Assembly (NCBI GenBank): GCA_965243755.1
Contig: CBDEVW010000003.1
Location: 930,001-994,000, forward strand
Length of the DNA: 64,000 nucleotides
Reading direction: 5' to 3'
From: JANSWY01 sp965243755
GTDB lineage: Bacteria; Bacteroidota; Bacteroidia; Cytophagales; Cyclobacteriaceae
Positions 1 through 6,932 of the stretch are shown here, one piece after another (within the stretch, counting starts at the first letter, position 1; each line of letters starts with the position of its first letter). Made by a program: the position numbers and the translations under genes. The notes under the pieces are model-generated. The model saw only the letters and a program-made list of their open reading frames with translations. It was not told the origin of the DNA and made no database searches.

Positions 1-2
1 TA

Positions 3-230
3 ATTGCACTATTCCAATACCAGTAAATTACCGTGCGGATTCTGATTAAAATCCGCGGGGGTTTTGAACAAAGTCCGCGCGGAATTTGACACCCCCCCCC
101 GCGGATTTCACATGTTTTCACGGCATGCAACTGACAACATTCCAAAATCTGCCTCCACTGTGCGTAAAGGCTGTTTTTTACGAAAGTTTCTATTTTTCAG
201 AATTCTTGATTGAAATTGCACTATTCTAAT
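3..230. repeat. direct repeat pair ATTGCACTATTCYAAT
   Basis: The 16-bp word ATTGCACTATTCYAAT occurs at 3-18 and again at 215-230, bracketing the IS21-like end. The intervening 200 bases hold no convincing gene. The pair may mark a duplication at the boundary of the mobile remnant. Confidence 0.4.
31..95. mobile_element. terminal repeat block resembling an IS21-family end (remnant)
   Basis: Three degenerate repeats of about 20 bp lie in tandem, each containing a CCGCxCGG-like core followed by a TCAAA- or ATCAG-like stretch when read on the minus strand (for example GTCAAATTCCGCGCGG). The block ends in a run of nine C. Multiple roughly 20-bp repeats with TGTCAAnTTCC-like starts are typical of IS21-family ends, where the transposase IstA binds. 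No istA or istB reading frame is visible, so this can only be a solo end or an element that continues off the left edge. The family assignment is inference from repeat style. Confidence 0.4.
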
Positions 231-345
231 GTACCCTCACAATGCAGTAAACGCGATCGAGTTTGTGTCTCTCACCCTTTTGATCAAAGACTCTAATGAG
301 CTCATTTTAACAGCTGTGAGACTTGCTACTCTTAGATTGGCGAAT

Positions 346-380
346 GCGACTCCATTTCATTCAGTCGCGCTCGAGCTGTG
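346..380. repeat. R1 hairpin repeat, copy 1
   Basis: The repeat carries GCGACT and AGTCGC arms separated by 11 bases, then GCTCGAGCTGTG. The homology with copy 2 extends a further 40 bases to the left (about 303-345), with words such as CTCATTTTAACAGC and GAGACTTGCT. The stop codon of the neighbouring minus-strand gene falls inside it. Confidence 0.75.
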
Positions 381-716
381 AGTGTTACCTTCACTAAGCA
401 GGATCACTCCCAACAAAAGTGAAATTTCTGGATCAACAAAAAAAAGTAAGTCACAATCTTCAATTTGAATTTCAATCAACCTAACCCTGGGTTTGGGGAA
501 AGTTGATAAATTCTCAACAACCTCCTGCATTCCTAAATATTCAACATTTTCAAATTCCCTTAAAAACCCAAGACGAGTTTCATAGATTGAAAGAATTGAT
601 TTTGTTGAGGCAGTAAAATCCTCAGTAATCTTATTTTTTTGAAATAAGTCTTTAAAGAGGGTTAACATGTCTGTAGTTACGTCTAAATAAAGTACTTCAA
701 ATTCAGATTTTTTCAT
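357..716 (-). CDS. hypothetical protein, immunity-like (cassette 1)
   Basis: This encodes 119 residues with no family I recognise. The start is set at MKKSEFEVLY because that ATG lies two bases after the stop of the toxin-tip remnant; an in-frame ATG 13 codons earlier would overlap it. The protein is acidic and soluble with a central FEVLYLDVTTDM segment and a C-terminal hydrophobic stretch (DLLFFVDPEISLLLGVILL). Its last codons, reading SSSATE, lie inside repeat R1. Position straight after a toxin-like tail suggests a cognate immunity protein; this is inference from context only. Confidence 0.6.
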   Translation of the reverse strand: MKKSEFEVLYLDVTTDMLTLFKDLFQKNKITEDFTASTKSILSIYETRLGFLREFENVEYLGMQEVVENLSTFPKPRVRLIEIQIEDCDLLFFVDPEISLLLGVILLSEGNTHSSSATE

Positions 717-718
717 GA

Positions 719-1044
719 TTATTTTAGGTAAGGAGTCCAGGTACCAGAATTCCAAGAGGGAATAGGTGTTGCGCCATAAATCGGGCCCATCAATTGAACA
801 TCCATTTCTCCAGGGTACTTATTAAAAAATTGTGCATTATGAACCTGAGTCAATTCAGTAAATGTAAAGAATCTCCTTAGAATTACGCCAGGTACTGCTG
901 CCTTACCTCCTTGCGAAGCTCGGTAAATTGCTACATCAATTCGTGGAGTCCATGAAGTCCAAGGCCTTCTACGTTACCTAAATTATGTTGTCGAGCTGTA
1001 ACTGATGGGTCAATATTCCAAAGAAATACTGTCCCACTTAGGGG
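719..1044 (-). pseudogene. toxin C-terminal tip remnant, frameshifted
   Basis: Two overlapping frames give a coherent protein tail. The upstream part reads GTVFLWNIDPSVTARQHNLG and NVEG, and then, after a one-base shift near 962, PWTSWTPRIDVAIYRASQGG continues to a tail ending in WNSGTWTPYLK and a TAA. No start codon or N-terminal domain is present. The stop is two bases before the ATG of the 119-residue gene, which is the normal arrangement of polymorphic toxin and immunity genes. The toxin activity cannot be assigned; GPWT-like wording recurs in the remnant at 6808-6925. Confidence 0.6.
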
Positions 1045-1127
1045 TTATGCCTGGCCGCTTTTATTCTGTAATTCTAATGTGCTCATTTAACAGCACGGTG
1101 AGACTTGCTGTACTTAGATAGGTGAAG

Positions 1128-1167
1128 GCGACTCCATTTCATTTAGTCGCGCTAGAGCGAGCTGTGG
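1128..1167. repeat. R1 hairpin repeat, copy 2
   Basis: This matches copy 1 over the GCGACTCCATTTCATT core and the GCTGTG end, with a small insertion (GCTAGAGCGAGCTGTG instead of GCTCGAGCTGTG). Homology continues leftwards over about 1083-1127. It directly follows the 3' end of the gene at 1169-1717. Confidence 0.75.
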
Positions 1168-1168
1168 T

Positions 1169-1717
1169 TTACGCTTTCCATGGATTTGATATATCAACGA
1201 TTCTAATGTTCATCTGTTCGGCAATTAGAAATTCAAGAAATCTATTAAACTTTAATCGATCCTCATATGATTTAATAATAATTACACTTTCCTCATTATC
1301 ATTTATCTTAATTCTTTCAAACCATCTTTCTCCACCATTTACTATATAGGGATTAAAATACTTCAAAATTTCCAGGATAGTCACCAAGTACCTATTGCTA
1401 ATTGATTCGCTTATTCGCCGTTTATGAAATATTGTTAATGAGTCCGAGTGATTTAACCTGGTCTTTCTACGATTTTCTAAAAATGAAACTTTGACACAAT
1501 CACCTTCAAGCGCAATATTCCCAATTATTCTGAAACTAAATTTCCAATTTAGATAACCACACAATAAAAACGAAGGTATAAATGCCAATAAAATTACGAT
1601 TATTTGGTTACTCCAAGACAAAACAATAATAATTGATACCACAGTTGTAATTAAGAATATAATAGCTAATAATAATCGCCAAATCACAAAAAATCTGTAC
1701 TTCGCTAAATAAATCAT
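1169..1717 (-). CDS. two-helix membrane protein, immunity-like (cassette 2)
   Basis: This encodes 182 residues. Two hydrophobic helices lie at about residues 10-32 and 37-56, followed by a soluble domain of about 120 residues with alternating strands (VKVSFLENRRKTRL, SVIIIKSYEDRL). The layout resembles small bacterial PH-like membrane proteins but I cannot name a family. Its ATG overlaps the TGA of the upstream toxin-tip remnant as ATGA, so the two were translationally coupled. R1 starts at its 3' end. An inner-membrane immunity protein is the likeliest role, by context. Confidence 0.65.
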   Translation of the reverse strand: MIYLAKYRFFVIWRLLLAIIFLITTVVSIIIVLSWSNQIIVILLAFIPSFLLCGYLNWKFSFRIIGNIALEGDCVKVSFLENRRKTRLNHSDSLTIFHKRRISESISNRYLVTILEILKYFNPYIVNGGERWFERIKINDNEESVIIIKSYEDRLKFNRFLEFLIAEQMNIRIVDISNPWKA

Positions 1718-1975
1718 TCTTCGGGGATTTGATTAAGTATAATTTTATAGACTTGATCAGATGGAATTATCAATAAATCATTCAAATCGAAATTTTCATC
1801 AAATATAAATGGTTCATGAATTTACTCCTGGGCTTCATTTATTCTTTTCAGATCAAGAGCTGAAAGAACCGCCCTCCTATTTTCTTATCCAATCCTGCAC
1901 AAACTTTGGGTTTTCCGGTTTGCGCGAAAGCGCTAAGAAAGCACCTGGCACGGTCTTCCCCCCCTTTTTAAGTCG
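1714..1975 (-). pseudogene. toxin C-terminal tip remnant, interrupted
   Basis: Two fragments remain. One reads KTVPGAFLALSRKPENPK and then FVQDWIRK, ending in TAG at 1877-1879, and begins inside repeat R2. The other, at 1714-1820, reads IHEPFIFDENFDLNDLLI and then IPSDQVYKIILNQIPEE before a TGA that overlaps the start of the next gene. A TAA separates them from any common frame. The KTVPGAFLA word is shared with the remnant at 3102-3600. Confidence 0.5.
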
Positions 1976-2020
1976 CCCAATAGTAAGGTGTAGCAATATG
2001 CATACACCTAGTTAGTTGTA
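1932..2020. repeat. R2 repeat, copy 1
   Basis: About 88 bases match 3512-3599, starting GCTAAGAAAGCACCTGG and ending CCTAGTTAGTTGTA. Inside, at 1987-2008, GGTGTA and TACACC arms enclose a nested GCA and TGC pair, giving an imperfect hairpin with one bulged base. Read on the minus strand it encodes QLTRCMHIATPYY, then a shift, then KTVPGAFLA. Confidence 0.7.
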
Positions 2021-2048
2021 TTTGTTGATAAACTGTGACTAGTTGAGT

Positions 2049-2462
2049 CTATTTAGTTGACTCGACTAACTCCAAAACTCTCTTTCCTTTCATCAAATGG
2101 AAAAATGGAAAAAAGAGCAGCATGTAAAACACGTACTCACCGGAGAAATAATTCTGTAATTTATTGTACTTAAGAATGGTCGAAGCTAAATAAAGAATAA
2201 ACCATATTCCAGCATTAAAATAGACTAAATTCGTACCATCAATATTATTTATGTTGAGCACACTAAAAACAATTGCTAGCATTAATAAGCTGTCAATAAT
2301 GATTAGAATTGATAAATTCTTTTTTGACTCCCCTGTTAAAATGCCTACCAATTTAATCATGTTATAATTATAAATCATTAAGTATATAAAATGCACTAAG
2401 GGAATTATTGAAAGTACAATGAAAGAATAAAAAATTATGACCCTATACCGAAAGAACCACAT
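2049..2462 (-). CDS. small four-helix membrane protein, immunity-like
   Basis: This encodes 137 residues that are almost entirely membrane: helices at about 7-30, 50-68, 78-95 and 108-124, with short loops. The protein starts MWFFRYRVII and ends LELVESTK. I do not recognise a family. No toxin-tip remnant is visible directly upstream, since only 92 bases separate it from the next gene and those carry a partial R1. It sits between R2 (left) and R1 (right), consistent with an orphan immunity cassette. Confidence 0.6.
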   Translation of the reverse strand: MWFFRYRVIIFYSFIVLSIIPLVHFIYLMIYNYNMIKLVGILTGESKKNLSILIIIDSLLMLAIVFSVLNINNIDGTNLVYFNAGIWFILYLASTILKYNKLQNYFSGEYVFYMLLFFPFFHLMKGKRVLELVESTK

Positions 2463-2520
2463 ATCAGTACAACTTTATTTCTAATTCTATTCCCAAAATT
2501 GCTCTCATCGAAAATTGAAA

Positions 2521-2541
2521 CAGTCGCGCTCGAGCAGTGGG
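2521..2541. repeat. R1 repeat, partial copy 3
   Basis: CAGTCGCGCTCGAGC matches the right half of R1, followed by AGTGGGCTG. The left hairpin arm is missing. It lies 14 bases beyond the 3' end of the lipoprotein gene at 2555-3079. Confidence 0.6.
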
Positions 2542-2554
2542 CTGTAGGAAAATA

Positions 2555-3079
2555 TCAACGACTTAATTCAGGTAAGGTTTTAAGGTTACCTCCACTTACA
2601 TATATCAGTGAATCTTTATTTTTTCTATAAAATTTTCTTTGACCAGAATTTAACATCCCTTCATCGTATAAAAACTTATAGTACCCCTTATGAAAAATGG
2701 TATCTCGTTGACCAAGATTCGAGTTTATTATTTTAAAGAAAATAACAGTATCACAATGAAGCAGCCTGAAATTCATGTAGCTACTATCAGTCCTAATATC
2801 AAAATATCCACGAAGTACATTTGAAATGGAGTCTTTGTAAACCCTCAATAATTTATTTTCAACACCTTGATACTTAAACTCATAAAGTCCACCTCCAGAA
2901 GATATCTCTACCCAATTATTAAATTCGTCTAGTACCAATCCTGGACATTGAGAATCCACTAATTCTAGTATTTCAATCTTTTCTTTGACCAGCTGACCAT
3001 TTCTACGATTTCGATCGAAACATGCAGAACAACAAATCAATAAAAATAAATATAATCTAAAGACCCGCACACTTAACAT
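2555..3079 (-). CDS. predicted lipoprotein, immunity-like (cassette 3)
   Basis: This encodes 174 residues. The N-terminus MLSVRVFRLYLFLLICCSAC is a lipoprotein signal with a CSAC-type lipobox. The mature part is a beta-rich domain without motifs I can name. It starts 22 bases after the stop of the toxin-tip remnant at 3102. Lipid-anchored immunity proteins are common for toxins acting in the periplasm, so that is the favoured reading, by inference. Confidence 0.65.
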   Translation of the reverse strand: MLSVRVFRLYLFLLICCSACFDRNRRNGQLVKEKIEILELVDSQCPGLVLDEFNNWVEISSGGGLYEFKYQGVENKLLRVYKDSISNVLRGYFDIRTDSSYMNFRLLHCDTVIFFKIINSNLGQRDTIFHKGYYKFLYDEGMLNSGQRKFYRKNKDSLIYVSGGNLKTLPELSR

Positions 3080-3415
3080 AACTTAGAAAAGTTTTATGAT
3101 CACTAAAATTCATTGACATAATTGTTGCCATTCGAACTTAAAAACAAGACAGCATTCGGTACTATATCCTCATCAACATAAACAGGCATAATCTGATTTG
3201 TATTTTTGTTAACAGAAAAGTTTTTATCGTAAATTCTTATTGAAACGTATGACCCATTTTAAAATTTTGATTATTCGTTTAGCATTGCTTGTATTTGTCA
3301 TTGATCCTAAATCTAAATTTCGGATAGCACCGGGCTGGCTGTCCTCTGGTCCACTGCTCACAAAATCTGAAACAGTCATTAAATTTCCATCAGGCGATCT
3401 ACCACCATCATTTAT

Positions 3416-3457
3416 GTAATATGTCCAACTTACTAAGTAATATGTCCAACTTACTAA
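3416..3457. repeat. 21-bp perfect tandem duplication
   Basis: The 21-bp unit at 3416-3436 is repeated exactly at 3437-3457. It is in frame within the remnant and duplicates the peptide LVSWTYY. Such a clean copy suggests recent slippage. Confidence 0.9.
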
Positions 3458-3511
3458 ATTATTCATAACATCTGCTGGACCATCGTTTACAAAATCGATA
3501 GAATTTGGGGT

Positions 3512-3599
3512 GCTAAGAAAGCACCTGGTACGGTCTTCCATCCTTTTTCACTCTCACAATAGTAAGGTGTAGCAATATGCATGCACCTAGTTAGTTGTA
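3512..3599. repeat. R2 repeat, copy 2
   Basis: This is the second copy of the 88-bp R2. Its hairpin (3566-3587) has GGTGTA against TGCACC, so one A-T pair of copy 1 has become a G-T wobble and pairing is kept. The stretch between the hairpin and KTVPGAFLA differs more than the ends do. Confidence 0.7.
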
Positions 3600-3690
3600 G
3601 TGATTCCTCATGAATATATTTCTGAACCATAATACTTTGTTCCAGGCGACTTTCACTTCTCGGCACACCTTAGACCAGACTTGAGATGAT

Positions 3691-4326
3691 TTAGTTTTGA
3701 TTCTTTAACAGAAATATTAATTCCTCTTTTAAGTATTTGGAATTATCATCCAAAAATTTAAATTTATTTAATCGAATCATTTCTTCAAAAAACTCGTCAA
3801 CCGTATGTATGTCTACAAAAACCTGCCTAGAAACATACTTTCTAAAAATAAGTAACAAAAAACCCAGAGGCACCCAAAAAAACACAATTGCAATAATTCC
3901 AAAATTCAGTGTAGCTCCGAAGAATATCAGCTCATCAAAGTTTCGAAAAAATACAAACACTAGCGCAGTAGCCATGATTACAATAAATAATAGAATCAGT
4001 AGAAAGGAGCTATTTGCTAAAATCATTGTTGGGAAAGTTAATCCAGTTTTTCCCTTTAAAAAATCAACATTTCTTGTTATCAGTTCTATGTTAAATTCCA
4101 ATGAACCATGTTTTCCTACTATTGAACTCTCATCCCTTATTAATAGTAACTCATAGGCCAACCTTTCTTTGATAGTAGCTCCAATTAATGAATCCAGAAT
4201 CACTTCATTCTTACTGTCTTGTATTGATCCGATCACTTGATTCAATGTTTGCGCTGGTTGAATACGAAGCTTATATCTATCTATAAATGCTGCAAAATTG
4301 GGCAGCTTACTTATAACTACATCCAT
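3691..4326 (-). CDS. membrane protein with two central helices, immunity-like (cassette 4)
   Basis: This encodes 211 residues. A soluble N-terminal domain of about 100 residues is followed by two hydrophobic helices (about 104-126 and 135-160) and a charged C-terminal segment (VDEFFEEMIRLNKFKFLDD). No family is recognised. It starts 12 bases after the TAA of a toxin-tip remnant. R2 copy 2 lies beyond its 3' end, about 90 bases away. Confidence 0.6.
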   Translation of the reverse strand: MDVVISKLPNFAAFIDRYKLRIQPAQTLNQVIGSIQDSKNEVILDSLIGATIKERLAYELLLIRDESSIVGKHGSLEFNIELITRNVDFLKGKTGLTFPTMILANSSFLLILLFIVIMATALVFVFFRNFDELIFFGATLNFGIIAIVFFWVPLGFLLLIFRKYVSRQVFVDIHTVDEFFEEMIRLNKFKFLDDNSKYLKEELIFLLKNQN

Positions 4327-4337
4327 ATCACCGAATA

Positions 4338-4470
4338 TTAATCAATAGACTTTTTAATAATGGAATTACCAACTTTTACTCCCTTTTCAATCATTTTGCC
4401 ACATTTGGGTCTTTGAAATGCTCACTAAAGTAAGTAAGATGTAAAATAGCTGATCTACCAAGTTTAGTCT
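4338..4470 (-). pseudogene. toxin C-terminal tip remnant
   Basis: One frame reads TKLGRSAILHLTYFSEHF then KDPNVAK and stops. After a one-base shift the tail continues MIEKGVKVGNSIIKKSID to TAA at 4338-4340. The stop is 12 bases before the membrane-protein gene at 4326. No toxin family can be assigned. Confidence 0.5.
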
Positions 4471-4473
4471 TGC

Positions 4474-4857
4474 CTAATAGTGGGGTAAAGAATCATTGGA
4501 TATAAGGTTTTCTGATTTTGACCAATCTTGATAAAATTTGACTATAGCAGAATCAGGCTTATAAGTTATAGGTGATGGAGGCTCCAAACCAGAAATATTT
4601 TTTAGTGCAATCATCTTGCTTTGATACATAGAGAGCCCCTTGAATTTACGGTGATGCGAAATTTTTTGGTTGTACGGGTCTTGCAATACAAGTTGAACCA
4701 AATTCCTTTTTTTGTATTGTCCCGCTAAAAAATTACCTTCGAACACTTGATTAGGGTTTTCGCTAATGAGCAAATTCCTGATTTTCTCCTCATCCTCCTC
4801 ATTTTTACAAGCAAGCCCTAAAACTATCATGAAAACAATCCATATAAACTTTTTCAT
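4474..4857 (-). CDS. predicted lipoprotein, immunity-like (cassette 5)
   Basis: This encodes 127 residues. MKKFIWIVFMIVLGLAC is a clear lipoprotein signal peptide (LGLAC). The mature part begins KNEEDEEKIRN and is rich in charged and aromatic residues (KFYQDWSKSENLI near the end). Its start lies inside the open tail of another remnant frame (4805-4985), so the unit has been rearranged. Family unknown. Confidence 0.6.
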   Translation of the reverse strand: MKKFIWIVFMIVLGLACKNEEDEEKIRNLLISENPNQVFEGNFLAGQYKKRNLVQLVLQDPYNQKISHHRKFKGLSMYQSKMIALKNISGLEPPSPITYKPDSAIVKFYQDWSKSENLISNDSLPHY

Positions 4858-4985
4858 ACAACTTATCTAACTGTGAAGAATAACTTATCCTTATTATACG
4901 ATCATTTTGGCCACTTTCAAGAATAGACCAAAACTCATCAAGTGCAAAATCTGGAACAAATATTGGGTAGAGGATTACCTGCATG
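4805..4985 (-). pseudogene. protein tail fragment upstream of cassette 5
   Basis: An open frame without a start reads VILYPIFVPDFALDEFWSIL, then ESGQNDRIIRISYSSQLDKL, and runs out of frame into the lipoprotein gene before stopping at 4805. It may be a toxin tip or the tail of an older immunity protein. Overlap with a real gene makes its lower part non-native. Confidence 0.35.
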
Positions 4986-5164
4986 AGAGAGGGTGAAAAA
5001 GAACCACGCTTCTATTTTCTTATTTCACTCCCTCTCAGCGAACCGAAGTTACAAACTTCTACGATTTTTCGTTATTTCAATTTGCAGGCGGTAAATGGGC
5101 TGGAAGTTAGCCTAATGCCAATCAGGAACGAAAGGGCATTTTGCTGCACTGAGATTGGCGTAAC

Positions 5165-5200
5165 GCGACTCCATTTCATTCAGTCGCGCTCGAGCTGTGA
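5165..5200. repeat. R1 hairpin repeat, copy 4
   Basis: The repeat is complete, with GCGACT and AGTCGC arms and the GCTCGAGCTGTGA end identical to copy 1. The flanking sequence to the left (5110-5164) differs from copies 1 and 2. The stop codon of the gene at 5180-5746 lies within it. Confidence 0.75.
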
Positions 5201-5746
5201 TTTTTGATATCTAGGATCTGGGCTTGATCCTTCGCCATAAACATTGGCCCAAGGAACGTCAAGGTACATATCACAAAAAGCCATATCATTTTTAGGGGGA
5301 TTGCTCTTTTTGTTGCCATATTGAACAAATCCATGAACTTCTACTAGCTTTTTTCCCCTATAAACATGTTGGAACGCACTAGCATACACAAACCCATTAT
5401 CTAGTGTGTCAATATCGTAGATATAAACCTCATTATAAGGATTAATACTTATACTATTTAAAACTAACAGCTTAACACCATCAGAGTAGGAAAAATCGTT
5501 AAGGATGTACCAATTGCAGTAGTCTTCAAATAGCTTCAGATCACCGACCAATTGAGCCCTCTGGATACAGTTTGAGCTGTTATAATAGAAAAAACATTTT
5601 TCTATTATTTTTTTCCTCCTCTGAAACAAGCTGTCATCCGAAAGATAGTCGAAAATTGAAACTACGGACGTGATAACCAAAGAGGCGATTAACGTAATTC
5701 CGGCAAACCAAATGAACCTTCGAAAAATATTAAGTGTATTTGCCAT
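5180..5746 (-). CDS. membrane-anchored protein, immunity-like paralogue A
   Basis: This encodes 188 residues with one N-terminal helix (about 10-30) and an extracytoplasmic domain. It is a diverged paralogue of the product of 6933-7376: shared words include INPYNEVYIYDIDTL against IDPYHLVYITELDTL, and SNPPKNDMAFC against HDPPFNKIKIC. Three cysteines in or near matching positions are kept. The last residues (YQKSQLERD) are encoded by R1 and extend beyond the paralogue, so the C-terminus looks like a fusion with the repeat. No toxin remnant is seen immediately upstream. Confidence 0.65.
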   Translation of the reverse strand: MANTLNIFRRFIWFAGITLIASLVITSVVSIFDYLSDDSLFQRRKKIIEKCFFYYNSSNCIQRAQLVGDLKLFEDYCNWYILNDFSYSDGVKLLVLNSISINPYNEVYIYDIDTLDNGFVYASAFQHVYRGKKLVEVHGFVQYGNKKSNPPKNDMAFCDMYLDVPWANVYGEGSSPDPRYQKSQLERD

Positions 5747-5887
5747 TACCTGATAACTTTCAAATTCACAATTAATTAAAATAATGCAAAATTTATAATT
5801 GTTTACGCTTCGCTAAATGAACCAGCGAACTCTTTTTCCGCCTCACAAATTTTTATTTGTAATAGCAATGATCATTATCTTTAAACC

Positions 5888-6266
5888 ATGATGAAAATGG
5901 ATTCCAAAATTACAATTGCAATCCGACTAATATATCTTGGAATAATCCTTTTTTTTTGTTGGGTTTATTCTTCTGGTTAATGACTCGATTATAGGAGGAA
6001 TCGCTCTGCTAGGACCAATAACTACTATAACAGGAACCCTCATGTGGTTTCGAATGAAAAAAACACCTGCAGATAATCAACCACAAAAAACAGATTACCA
6101 ATTTGCGATTGACTGGTATATAGCCAGTTTTTTTAGAAATTATTTCTTGAAATTCTTATTATTCACCTATTTGCTCTTTTCTCTTTTATTTTACAATACA
6201 CTGTTTTCAATTACTAGAGAAATGTATATTGAAAAAATGAATAAAATTGATTTCAGGTCAGAGTAA
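5888..6266 (+). pseudogene. small membrane protein gene, frameshifted in a T9 run
   Basis: The first frame starts MMKMDSKITIAIRLIYLGII and runs into a T9 tract at about 5949-5957, after which it stops. One T fewer would join it to FILLVNDSIIGGIALLGPIT and on to MWFRMKKTPADNQPQKTDYQ, ending NKIDFRSE, for about 126 residues and three or four helices. It is the only plausible plus-strand gene in the array. Sequencing error, true pseudogene or slippage at the homopolymer are all possible. Confidence 0.55.
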
Positions 6267-6269
6267 AGT

Positions 6270-6440
6270 TCAATAAATGCCCTGTTCTAATATCTTCTCA
6301 ATAATTTCTTTCATCATACCTTAGTACCTCAAGGCAATCCCTTTCTTAAGTATTTGGTGAACGCCTCCACCAACAACAATCTTTCAAAATTCTCTCGAAT
6401 CAGGAGATGCCTTTTCCACTTTCCTAAGTAACCTAGAGGT
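6270..6440 (-). pseudogene. toxin-tip remnant plus truncated immunity start
   Basis: A shifted tail reads RLLRKVEKASPDSRE and then, in another frame, VVGGGVHQILKKGIALRY with a TAA at 6321-6323. Four bases later an ATG opens MMKEIIEKILEQGIY, which stops after 15 codons at 6270. This looks like a whole toxin-immunity cassette reduced to its junction. Confidence 0.45.
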
Positions 6441-6454
6441 CGCCCGAGCTGTGG
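6439..6454. repeat. R1 repeat, degenerate copy 5
   Basis: GTCGCCCGAGCTGTGG keeps the core of R1 with a deletion in the GCGCTCGAG part. It lies 70 bases beyond the 3' end of the gene at 6524-6784. Confidence 0.45.
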
Positions 6455-6523
6455 GGCTTAACTAACCGTCCAGTTAAATTGTAGCAGGTCCAGTTTAAGG
6501 CACAAATTACTTAACCTGATAAG

Positions 6524-6784
6524 TTATTGATATAGGCATGGAACCGATAACAAGTTTTTCCTTATCAACACTAGATTATGCTCTTCCAAAGTACCCAGTA
6601 AAAGACTTAGGCTATCAAAGTGTGAATTAATCACCTTCAAGGCTACATCTTCTCTTTTCCCAACACTTAATGCGTCATCTCCATTACGAAAATAACAAAT
6701 GTATCCAATCTCTTGATTTTTAATAACTGGATTATTATTACATGCATAAATGAAAAATGTAAGGAAAATTAAAAACCTATTCAT
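6524..6784 (-). CDS. small predicted lipoprotein, immunity-like (cassette 8)
   Basis: This encodes 86 residues if the start is MNRFLIFLTFFIYAC, a short lipoprotein signal. The frame is open for 38 codons further upstream, but those overlap the toxin-tip remnant in another frame, so the internal start is preferred. The mature part includes EIGYICYFRNGDDALSVGKR. Family unknown. Confidence 0.55.
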   Translation of the reverse strand: MNRFLIFLTFFIYACNNNPVIKNQEIGYICYFRNGDDALSVGKREDVALKVINSHFDSLSLLLGTLEEHNLVLIRKNLLSVPCLYQ

Positions 6785-6807
6785 TTTTAAGCCAAATCCG
6801 ATCATAT

Positions 6808-6925
6808 CTAATGTGGTCCTTGTAGTAAAGGTACTACCTTGAAGTTTACCTTGCTTTGATTCAGTTTTGTCCATGGTCCGAATTGAATTCTGCAGCACTC
6901 CTTATTCATAAATGTGGCAGAGGAT
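6808..6925 (-). pseudogene. toxin C-terminal tip remnant
   Basis: An open frame without a start reads SSATFMNKECCRIQFGPWTK and then LNQSKVNFKVVPLLQGPH to a TAG at 6808-6810, 23 bases before the lipoprotein start. GPWT recurs from the remnant at 719-1044. Too short to assign activity. Confidence 0.45.
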
Positions 6926-6932
6926 TAAATTG

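Larger units (their letters stand above)
3102..3600 (-). pseudogene. toxin C-terminal tip remnant with several frameshifts
   Basis: Starting in R2, one frame reads QLTRCMHIATPYYCESEKGW then KTVPGAFLAP and stops. A second frame carries NSIDFVNDGPADVMNNLV, a duplicated LVSWTYY, and NDGGRSPDGNLMTVSDFVSS. A third frame gives SYVSIRIYDKNFSVNKNT and ends NGNNYVNEF before a TAG at 3102-3104. At least two indels separate these pieces, so no functional product is expected. A 21-bp tandem duplication lies inside it. Confidence 0.6.

Noticed and set aside
4983..5207. Plus-strand frame crossing R1 copy 4
   Set aside because: It runs through repeat sequence and against the direction of all neighbouring cassettes, with no recognisable protein features.
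346..6454. R1 and R2 considered as integron attC sites
   Set aside because: They are hairpins at cassette ends, but no integron integrase is in the window and the standard R-box sequences were not convincingly present. Kept only as an analogy.
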